Part shown: one piece after another, positions 55,540 to 64,000 of the stretch | Layout: every line of letters starts with the position of its first letter | How positions within the stretch are numbered: position 1 is the first letter of the stretch | NCBI GenBank assembly: GCA_035578905.1 | Contig: JAQJVL010000308.1 | Span: 962,501 to 1,026,500 of the forward strand | DNA length: 64,000 nt | Source: Stictocephala bisonia | Lineage: Eukaryota; Arthropoda; Insecta; Hemiptera; Membracidae | Direction: 5' to 3' | The notes under the pieces: generated by a model | What the model saw: only the letters and a program-made list of their open reading frames with translations | What the model was told of the DNA's origin: nothing | The model's database searches: none | Position numbers and translations under genes: made by a program

Positions 55540-56440
55540 ATGTAGTTGTAAGAAAGGTACATATATGTAAGGTAGTTCTAAGTATGTAGTTGTAAGTAAG
55601 GTACATATATGTAAGGTAGTTCTAAGTAGATGTAAGTAAGGTACATATATGTAAGGTAGTTCTAAGTATGTAGTTGTAAGTAAGGTACATATATGTAAGA
55701 TATTTCTAAGTATGTAGTTCTAAGTAGATGTAAGTAAGGTACATATATGTAAGGTAGTTCTAAGTATGTAGTTGTAAATAAGGTACATCTGGTATGTAAG
55801 GTAGTTCTAAGTATGTAGTTGTAAATAAGGTACATCTGGTATGTAAGGTAGTTCTAAGTATGTAGTTGTAAATAAGGTACATCTGGTATGTAAGGTAGTT
55901 CTAAGTATGTAGTTCTAAGTAGATGTAAGTAAGGTACATATATCTAAGGTAGTTCTAAGTATGTAGTTGTAAATAAGGTATATCTGGTATGTAAGGTAGT
56001 TCTAAGTATGTAGTTGTAAGTAAGGTACATATATGTAATGTAGTTCTAAGTATGTAGTTCTAAGTAGATGTAAGTAAGGTACATATATGTAAGGTAGGTC
56101 TAAATATGTAGTTGTAAATAAGGTACATCTGGTATGTAAGGTAGTTCTAAGTATGTAGTTGTAAATAAGGTACATCTGGTATGTAAGGTAGTTCTAAGTA
56201 TGTAGTTGTAAATAAGGTATATCTGGTATGTAAGGTAGTTCTAAGTATGTAGTTGTAAGTAAGGTACATATATGTAATGTAGTTCTAAGTATGTAGTTCT
56301 AAGTATATGTAAGTAAGGTACATATATGTAAGGTAGTTCTAAGTATGAAGTTGTAAGTAAGGTACATATATGTAAGATATTTCTAAGTATGTAGTTGTAA
56401 GTAAGGTACATATATGTAAGGTAGTTCTAAGTATATAGTT
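55540..56440 (+). repeat. Compound minisatellite, ~40-50 bp unit
   Basis: Units built from TAAGTATGTAGTTGTAAGTA, AGGTACATATATGTAAGGTA, GTTC, with a variant AAATAAGGTACATCTGGTAT. Variant units occur in clusters (55780-55890, 56110-56230), indicating amplification of blocks. Confidence 0.95.
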
Positions 56441-57287
56441 AGTTATGGTAGGTTATATTGTAAATACTTTGTTTGTAAAGTTTTGATATTTTGTTATTTA
56501 GTATTTATGTCTTTATAATATACTAATTATGAACACTGACTAACGTACTAAAGATTCGATTCCTGCTACGACAATTAATTTGTATAGCGCTCAAACAAGG
56601 ACTGCTTAATTCAATTCTGAAACTACAAAGATAAAGGCTATCTGGTAATACAGGTTCGATTATTATCGAAGTTACAAAAATGGATATATGTAATCGATAA
56701 GATAAGAAGCAATTATGTACTTTTGTCTGGTAATGGGAGAATCTGTTTTTGAGAAGAAGGGAGGACGAGTTAATGAGATTAAGAGAGAGGCATTACCTTG
56801 TTCTTTCCGATGTTGTAGAAGGAGTTTACATGCATTGCCGGACTGGCCTGGTCGGCAAGTCGGCAAATTCCGAGGGCCCAGGGGCCCATTGGCACCGCAC
56901 CATTGGACTATTTTACTACACCGTCTGTTTGCATTGCACTATAATCGAGTGATCCTATACGAAAATTTTCTTTTGGTACAATATTGGTGTTTGGCTTAAA
57001 GGAAAAAGGTGTCATAAGCACGTGCATGGACCCAGAAATCTCCCAGTCCGGAACTGTTCACATGGTAGCAGGAGTTCACAGTAGCCATATGGGTCTTCTA
57101 TCCTTTCATTTGATACTTCACACACAGCTACATTAAGAGAGGATGTACAAGATGGTTAGAGGTAACGAGAGGGATCGGCACTGGTCACCATAACCGACCG
57201 GGCAGGCGAATCACGAATCGTCACAGAGTCTGAGTGGAGACTGACTTCCTTTTTGCACATGCGTGTAGAGGGTCGGAAGTCAGGGGT
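56441..57287. other. Mixed sequence with a possible small inverted-repeat element
   Basis: CCGGACTGG at about 56838 and CCAGTCCGG at about 57045 are complementary and enclose ~215 bp of unusually GC-rich sequence (GAGGGCCCAGGGGCCCATTGG). This could be a small MITE. No genes recognised. Confidence 0.3.
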
Positions 57288-57295
57288 TACCAAAG

Positions 57296-57670
57296 GGTAA
57301 CCTGTAAATCGCGCCCTCTGTAAATCGCACCCTGTGAAAATCGCGCCCCATGCGTCGTCACGTCAACCCTCGTCAACATCAATTAGCACAATATTAACCC
57401 TTCGCACTTTATCCATTCATAGGTTAGGTTAGGTCATGTCAGGTTAGGTTAGGTTAGGTTAGGTTAGGTTAGGTTAGGTTAGGTTAAAAGACTAAAGAGA
57501 AAGCTACCAGGGATAAACCGGGAGGTGGGCCATTCCCGGTCATTCCCCTTATGAAACGGCTGTCAAGTGACGCTCGCGGCCCGTGACTCAGAGGTTCAGG
57601 TAGACAGAGCGCGATTTACCCAGATTTTTGATGGGGCGCGATTTACACAGGGCGCGATTCTCATGCATTC
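57296..57670. mobile_element. Small MITE-like element carrying telomere repeats
   Basis: Bounded by the 8-bp direct repeat TACCAAAG (57288-57295 and 57671-57678). The inner ends are inverted: AATCGCGCCCTCTGTAAATC on the left against AATCGCGCCCTGTGTAAATC (complement of the right). The interior has (TTAGG)n. An 8-bp duplication fits hAT-type insertion. Confidence 0.6.
57417..57486. repeat. Interstitial insect telomeric repeat (TTAGG)n
   Basis: About 12 AGGTT units, with one interruption (CATGTC at 57435). Confidence 0.92.
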
Positions 57671-57919
57671 TACCAAAGTACCGTAAATTTATGGAGTTAC
57701 TTGTAATGGCCAGTTTAATCTGAATCATCGTATGATTATATAATATATGTAACTGCTGACATTCCAGGTTTTATAAATGAATTAATATTAATTGACTGAG
57801 GTGGCATGAGACGTGTTATTCTATAAACTAAGGTAAATATAAATAATTTAACGATTAGTACGCAACGTACTGGCCGCCTTGAAGTTCTGTGGGCTTCAAC
57901 AGAAATTTGGTGAGACTAA
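57671..57919. other. No feature recognised
   Basis: AT-rich except for CGTACTGGCCGCCTTGAAG near 57867. Confidence 0.35.
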
Positions 57920-58490
57920 TGGTCGGTTTCACCAACCTTCGTCAAATAGATCTTGAAGATTGTTAAATTAACGGCCCGTCAATTTTTGACGGCTCGTTTA
58001 AAAGAAAACTATTTCACCAACGTTGACGTTCGTTAAAAATACTTCGTCAACTTTAACAATCGTCAAACCTATCTTTCCATTTGAAAAGCACTACTTAACC
58101 AATTGGCATCACTGTGAACCGAACTATCTCGTTTCCTATTGGTTACACATGTTTTAGAAGACGACTGAACGAAATCATTGTTTACTGAAATAAATACAAA
58201 GATAAATGCGAGGTTGTCTGTGTTGAAGGTTATTTATATAGGTACGAGTAGCGTAGTACAAATAAATTGGATGAAGTACAGAAAAACCGAGGTGTTAACT
58301 TTAAACCAGAGGAAAAACTATTTTATTAGATTTTATTTCTAAGTACAAAGACGTTGTTGAAAATAAAAGAACAGATGGTGTCACAGTGAGAGAAAAAGAG
58401 ATTATATGGGAGGCTATATAGCAAGAATTTAATAGGTACATCAACGTAACTAAAATAACGACAAAACAGCTCAAAAGCCTTCCGAATCCC
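57920..58490 (+). pseudogene. Remnant of a transposon with a SANT/Myb-like (zeste/apontic-type) DNA-binding domain
   Basis: 58290-58440 in two frames encodes RGVNFKPEEK and LLDFISKYKDVVENKRTDGV, TVREKEIIWEAI-stop-QEFNR. This is the Myb/SANT-like domain common in insect Harbinger-type accessory proteins ('xNFTxxEKxxLLDLVxKYKxxIENKKTDxVTxxEKxxAWxxI'). Upstream, 57920-58080 has GGTCGGTTTCACCAACCTTC and the palindrome CGTCAATTTTTGACG, which could be a terminal repeat, followed by a 5' non-coding region. One frameshift and one stop are visible; no transposase follows. Confidence 0.55.
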
Positions 58491-60169
58491 TCTCTTGGGC
58501 TTGTTTTTTAGTAGTGATTTTGTATTATTGTGATTTTAATGCATTTGCAGTTGTATTATTTGGTTTTCCATTAACGTAACAAATATCTGCGCGGATATAT
58601 TGATTTCTTATCACTTTGACCCTTGTTTACTATTTTGTTTTAATTTTTTGCAAACGTGTAAGATTCAAACTGTTGGCTATACTAAAAATTAGAGCATACT
58701 AGTTCAAAGTTTTATTTAGATTCCCATATTGTACTTGTGTTACAATGGCTTCCATCTTAAATTAGAAATATTGTTTCTTTATCTCGTGACTTTGATATGA
58801 CCGTCGGCTAGTGATGAAGTGAGTGTTGGTGGAAAAGCAAGCAAAAGAATAGATACATCTCGTAAACAGCCTCGTAACAGAAAACTGGTTCAATAAAATG
58901 CTACATGACTTTTACGACAGCTTGAATTCTGAAAGTAAGATATGCTTCTGAGAAGAAATAATCATTTGTTTAAACATTCAGCAATCCAAACTAAGTAAGT
59001 TTAAAATATGTATCACATAATAGAATTAATTCATACAATACATCTTTAATATTAACATCAATAATTTCCCTTGAGCATAGCAATAAAATAGAAAATATAG
59101 TCTACTGACAACAGGAATCGTTTCCATTGCATGTAAGATAAATAAATAAATAATGACCGTATCAAGGAACCATAAAAATATTCCAGTGGTAGATGAGAAT
59201 ACAAATAGTCACTGTTTAAAAATCTTGTGTCAACTATCCTCTTAGCTCCCCGCGGTTAGGGATGGGAGGGGTTAATCAGTTTTGAAAATTGTGTGATATT
59301 ATAAGATCCCAAACAAGACATAGTATTTTTTGTTTCAATAAAATAAAAACAAACATATAACACTAATTATTTTAAATAACATTTGCTAATTTTCAGTAAA
59401 ATTACGTAATTATAAATAACTGTTGATCAATACCAGTCCTGTAAGGGCCTGTTTTTAAACTTTAGGAATAATCGGGAAAATAGTTAATTCTACATGTACT
59501 GAGAAAGCCCAAATTCGTATCTTTGTGGTGATGTATTTATAACCATAATCATAATTGTAATGAAAGAACTACTTGGGAGGCGTTTAATAGTTAATACAAA
59601 GTAATTGAAATTTTAAAAAATCGAAAAATGTTTTTGACCTAAATGCCTTAGTCGTACATGCAGGATGGAAAAAATATGGAAACGCTTCCACAACTTTTGT
59701 ATAACTTCACTTCTAAAAGTGAAATCTTGTAGATGGTCAGGGTTACAAAGAAGATACTTTTTGACGACATTTAATCTTTTCAGAGGGACGGCCCAAGAGG
59801 AGTTGAACTAAAATCTTTAACGTAATCCTAGATCGAGTTTGGTATCAAATGAAAGGTCTATTCAAGACAAATTAATTGCTACAAACCGGACTTCAAAATG
59901 CTTATCTTTTCCAGAGTAGTGGTTGTTTTAATTTCAAAGTAAAACTAATTTTAACAATATATATATACGCTATTTAACAGTTTTAAGTAAATTATTCTGA
60001 TAAAAAAATACTTTATTGAACACAATAATTAAAAAAATAAAATTATCATATTTATTCTGCTAAAAAATTATACTTTGTGGAACACAATTATTTAAAAAAT
60101 TAAATTATCAAATTCAGTATGGAAAAAATTATGTTGTTGTAAAAGCGTTGAAATGTTTTCCACCCTAAA
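58491..60169. other. AT-rich sequence without recognised genes
   Basis: No coding or repeat structure recognised. Confidence 0.35.
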
Positions 60170-60222
60170 CACACAAACGCACGCACGCACACGTGCACGC
60201 GCACGCGTACGCACACACATAT
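60170..60222. repeat. Alternating purine-pyrimidine tract (Z-DNA prone)
   Basis: ACACAAACGCACGCACGCAC, ACGTGCACGCGCACGCGTAC, GCACACACAT: ~50 bases of CA/CG alternation. Confidence 0.85.
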
Positions 60223-60473
60223 AATATGTTATACATATGATTTTAACTTGTAAGATCCGAAGTAGAATCATTTAATTATTTGCCATTATAGCAATAATGA
60301 AGCGCAGTGCTCCATTGTTGTCGGAAACAGACTGTCCATCGCCTGATAACATGTAGACCGCGCTACATCCAAAACATTTTAAATTATTATCGTCACTTTG
60401 ATATTTTTTTAAGTTCTATTAGCATCGTAATCTTTCCAGATAAGAAATGTTTCTCCAGTAAAAAATAAGCGAG

Positions 60474-62418
60474 TTAGTTGACTTTGAGGTGTGTTCGTTG
60501 ACTTTGAGGTGTGTTCGTTGACTTTGAGGTGTGTTCGTTGACTTTGAGGTGTGTTCGTTAACTTTGAGGTGAGTTAGTTAACTTTGAGGTGTGTTCGTTA
60601 ACTTTGAGGTGAGTTAGTTAACTTTGAGGTGTGTTCGTTAACTTTGAGGTGAGTTAGTTGACTTTGAGGTGTGTTCGTTGACTTTGAGGTGTGTTCGTTG
60701 ACTTTGAGGTGAGTTAGTTAACTTTGAGGTGTGTTCGTTAACTTTGAGGTGTGTTCGTTAACTTTGAGGTGTGTTCGTTAACTTTGAGGTGTGTTCGTTA
60801 ACTTTGAGGTGTGTTCGTTAACTTTGAGGTGAGTTAGTTAACTTTGAGGTGTGTTCGTTAACTTTGAGGTGTGTTCGTTAACTTTGAGGTGTGTTCGTTA
60901 ACTTTGAGGTGTGTTCGTTAACTTTGAGGTGTGTTCGTTAACTTTGAGGTGTGTTCGTTAACTTTGAGGTGAGTTAGTTAACTTTGAGGTGTGTTCGTTA
61001 ACTTTGAGGTGTGTTCGTTAACTTTGAGGTGTGTTCGTTAACTTTGAGGTGAGTTAGTTAACTTTGAGGTGTGTTCGTTAACTTTGAGGTGAGTTAGTTA
61101 ACTTTGAGGTGTGTTCGTTAACTTTGAGGTGTGTTCGTTAACTTTGAGGTGTGTTCGTTAACTTTGAGGTGTGTTCGTTAACTTTGAGGTGTGTTCGTTA
61201 ACTTTGAGGTGTGTTCGTTAACTTTGAGGTGTGTTCGTTAACTTTGAGGTGTGTTCGTTAACTTTGAGGTGTGTTCGTTAACTTTGAGGTGTGTTCGTTA
61301 ACTTTGAGGTGTGTTCGTTAACTTTGAGGTGTGTTCGTTAACTTTGAGGTGCGTTCGTTAACTTTGAGGTGAGTTAGTTAACTTTGAGGTGTGTTCGTTA
61401 ACTTTGAGGTGTGTTCGTTAACTTTGAGGTGTGTTCGTTAACTTTGAGGTGAGTTAGTTAACTTTGAGGTGTGTTCGTTAACTTTGAGGTGTGTTCGTTA
61501 ACTTTGAGGTGTGTTCGTTAACTTTGAGGTGAGTTAGTTAACTTTGAGGTGTGTTCGTTAACTTTGAGGTGAGTTAGTTAACTTTGAGGTGTGTTCGTTA
61601 ACTTTGAGGTGTGTTCGTTAACTTTGAGGTGTGTTCGTTAACTTTGAGGTGTGTTCGTTAACTTTGAGGTGAGTTAGTTAACTTTGAGGTGTGTTCGTTA
61701 ACTTTGAGGTGTGTTCGTTAACTTTGAGGTGTGTTCGTTAACTTTGAGGTGTGTTCGTTAACTTTGAGGTGAGTTAGTTAACTTTGAGGTGTGTTCGTTA
61801 ACTTTGAGGTGTGTTCGTTAACTTTGAGGTGAGTTAGTTAACTTTGAGGTGTGTTCGTTAACTTTGAGGTGAGTTAGTTAACTTTGAGGTGTGTTCGTTA
61901 ACTTTGAGGTGAGTTAGTTAACTTTGAGGTGTGTTCGTTAACTTTGAGGTGTGTTCGTTAACTTTGAGGTGTGTTCGTTAACTTTGAGGTGAGTTAGTTA
62001 ACTTTGAGGTGTGTTCGTTAACTTTGAGGTGAGTTAGTTAACTTTGAGGTGTGTTCGTTAACTTTGAGGTGTGTTCGTTAACTTTGAGGTGTGTTCGTTA
62101 ACTTTGAGGTGAGTTAGTTAACTTTGAGGTGTGTTCGTTAACTTTGAGGTGTGTTCGTTAACTTTGAGGTGAGTTAGTTAACTTTGAGGTGTGTTCGTTA
62201 ACTTTGAGGTGAGTTAGTTAACTTTGAGGTGTGTTCGTTATCTTTGAGGTGTGTTCGTTAACTTTGAGGTGTGTTCGTTAACTTTGAGGTGAGTTAGTTA
62301 ACTTTGAGGTGTGTTCGTTAACTTTGAGGTGTGTTCGTTAACTTTGAGGTGAGTTAGTTAACTTTGAGGTGTGTTCGTTAACTTTGAGGTGAGTTAGTTA
62401 ACTTTGAGGTGTGTTCGT
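60474..62418 (+). repeat. 20-bp satellite, about 97 units of two variants
   Basis: Unit A is GTTAACTTTGAGGTGTGTTC; unit B is GTTAACTTTGAGGTGAGTTA. About 25 units are type B and never adjacent to each other. The first four units, and two or three more before 60711, have GTTG in place of GTTA. Only a few single-base variants occur (GCGTTC near 61351, TCTTTGAGG near 62241). Confidence 0.97.
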
Positions 62419-63077
62419 ATTCAGTTCTTATTTTATTTAACAGTGCTTGGTACAGTTTGATAATCAGTTTATATTTATTACAGTAATTTAGTTTTAGTGA
62501 TATTGCAAGTTTTTAAATTTATACGTGACAATGATATTACAGAATTCAGTGTATATATTTAAAAGTTTAGTTAATATTCTATTAGTAATTGACAAGAAGA
62601 CCTTGTGTTTGCAATGGAAGAGGGTAGAGCTGACTTCTGAGCCAGTGACTATAGCCCGAATAAATAACTTTGGTACTGGTGGAACGGCCTCACTCCGCTG
62701 GTCTCATATGAAAAAACTGAGTTTTAATTTACCGTCAAACATAAAATAAGTACTCTCTTTACACAACGTTTCATATTTTTAACTGAAAATACTGTTTTCT
62801 ATACGATTTATTAATTAGGAATTTTAACTTTTAATGTAAAAAATGTCTAATCAATTTTCTGAAACAACGTTTTCATAGCTTCTATAAGATGTAAAATTCA
62901 TTACTTGTTCACGTTGTAATCCTTATGGAATGTGTAATTACGATAAATTACTTTTATATACATAAGTAATCGAATTAGTTTTAAATTGATTTAAATCCAA
63001 TTAAAATAACTTTAAATTTACCAATTTAAAATCACGGAATTTTCTTTAATCATATAAAAGTAATGAGTCCTAACTAT
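62419..63077. other. AT-rich sequence, no gene recognised
   Basis: A 74-codon frame at 62525-62749 has no recognisable motif. Confidence 0.35.
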
Positions 63078-63205
63078 ATATTTCATAAGGATTACAAGGT
63101 TACCAAGTAATCAATTTTACGACCTCTAGAAAAGAAGGAAACATTGTTTTAGAAATTGAAAAGAACGTTTTTTTTTGAAAAATTCAAATTCTAACAGTTA
63201 TAACC
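63078..63205 (+). repeat. Dispersed repeat C, copy 2
   Basis: Matches 45425-45560 (TTTCATAAGGATTACAAGGT, TACCAAGTAATCAATTTTAC, GAACGTTTTTTTTTGAAAA). Confidence 0.55.
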
Positions 63206-63224
63206 TTGTGGTAAACAGACCGTC

Positions 63225-63625
63225 ACTTTTTTGCTTCAAAGATTTTTAATTTTTTTAGGGGTTTCCGAAACGAGAAATCGATTGGAACTGGTCTCCACAT
63301 ATCGATTGACTTACTTGTCCATATATGGTGGAATTATTATATATATATATTTCTTTTTTAACATGTGCTTTTGTATACTTACCAACTTATATTCTTTGTC
63401 AAATTGTTTATTCACTATCACTGTTTTTCTTTTTACTCCTTATTAATTAATGTGTTAATATTCTATTTGTTTTTATTTTTATAATTAATCGATAAACTGT
63501 CTTTTTATTATTTTACTATCTAAAAATAGCACCGTCTGAAGGACATATTTTTGGCTCCAAGAATTTTTAATATTGTGGGAGGGGGGGGGGGGGAATTTGA
63601 TCACTAGAAATCGATTGGCATCGGT
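63225..63625 (+). repeat. Diverged duplicated segment (63225-63300 and 63545-63625)
   Basis: Both parts share TTTTTAAT...GGG-rich run and GAAATCGATTGG followed by CTGGTCTC or ATCGGTCTC. The sequence between and after (to 64000) is AT-rich and unassigned. Confidence 0.4.
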
Positions 63626-64000
63626 CTCAGCCCTGGAAAATTCTGATATCTGCCCCAGAGGCTCCTAGACGTCTAGTGTTATCAACTTCTAGCAGAAATA
63701 ACCATTTCGATTTCTAGCAGAAAATGTAGTACCAAACGAAAGGTATTTATCTTCTAAATCACAGTATATCACTACATTTCGGAAGAGACAACATTAAAGG
63801 GCTCTGTCTCTGTCTCATTCCCAAATAAAAAAAAATACTCAAAAGGTAATGTAAATTAATACACCCAAGTGAGGTATTAGTCTGGTAATTAAAGGTATTC
63901 TTCTCTTAATTAATAATATGCCATCAGATTTTAGAAAAGACTATGTTTATGGGCTCCACTGCCCCAAAAACCCCAATTTCTTAGTCATACTGCTTAAGAA
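63626..64000. other. AT-rich end of window, nothing recognised
   Basis: No gene or repeat identified. Confidence 0.4.

Noticed and set aside
60474..62418. Possible coding repeat or regulatory HpaI-like array
   Set aside because: A 20-bp period is not a multiple of three and frames close quickly; treated as satellite.
62525..62749. 74-codon frame after the satellite
   Set aside because: No motif, no splice context, AT-rich surroundings.

Overview
The window looks like intergenic and intronic DNA from an insect, most likely a hemipteran. The sequence shows an interstitial (TTAGG)n array, which is the insect telomere motif. It also shows a multi-exon trypsin-like protease with AG/GT splice sites and introns of 3-15 kb, and a dense load of insect-type transposable elements (BEL/Pao, Penelope, Tc1/mariner, PIF/Harbinger, hAT, P element, several LINE types). 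The assignment to Hemiptera is an inference from element types. There are no bacterial features.

The host content is small. One trypsin-like serine protease gene runs on the + strand through five recognised exons (8096-8255, 23677-23891, 27590-27795, 31584-31641, 31763-31881). Joined, they keep one frame and give an intact His/Asp/Ser triad, Asp at the S1 pocket and a stop codon. Its 5' end is missing; a short exon candidate at 4848-4901 has the right phase. A signal-peptide-like first exon at 48337-48414 may start a second secreted-protein gene. Everything else is mobile or repetitive.

Layout. 316-3105 holds the most interesting item: a decayed retroelement whose pre-endonuclease region encodes a coiled coil, a Ulp1/C48 cysteine protease, an SGNH hydrolase and a macro (ADP-ribose binding) domain, followed by the start of a LINE-type endonuclease. 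3100-8095 holds dispersed repeats and a hAT remnant. The 15.4-kb intron 8256-23676 holds a complete BEL/Pao element (9996-20553, 224-bp LTRs, ACATA target duplication). A head-to-head pair of Penelope fragments is inserted in it, and a DD82E Tc1/mariner-type element (17075-19578) is inserted in one of those. After it come a 5S-derived SINE, a ~670-bp (GA)n tract and ~1.9 kb of homopolymer-like sequence that I take for consensus error. The next intron starts with four 104-bp tandem copies of the exon end including its splice donor.

28-37 kb holds SINE and LINE remnants. One LINE is split by a PIF/Harbinger element (33190-36142) with near-perfect 52-bp terminal inverted repeats, an intact two-exon MADF-BESS gene and an internally deleted transposase. 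37-43 kb is rich in tandem repeats and has a cysteine-rich (CXC) pseudogene. 43-48 kb is a LINE interrupted by a DNA-transposon-like segment and by a solo LTR. 49-51 kb has two oppositely oriented pieces of a THAP/P-element transposase. 54-58 kb has a YqaJ-type nuclease pseudogene, a minisatellite, a small element carrying telomere repeats and a SANT/Myb remnant. 60.5-62.4 kb is a 20-bp satellite of about 97 units.

All calls were made by reading the sequence and translations; no database search was run, and boundaries marked approximate are visual.
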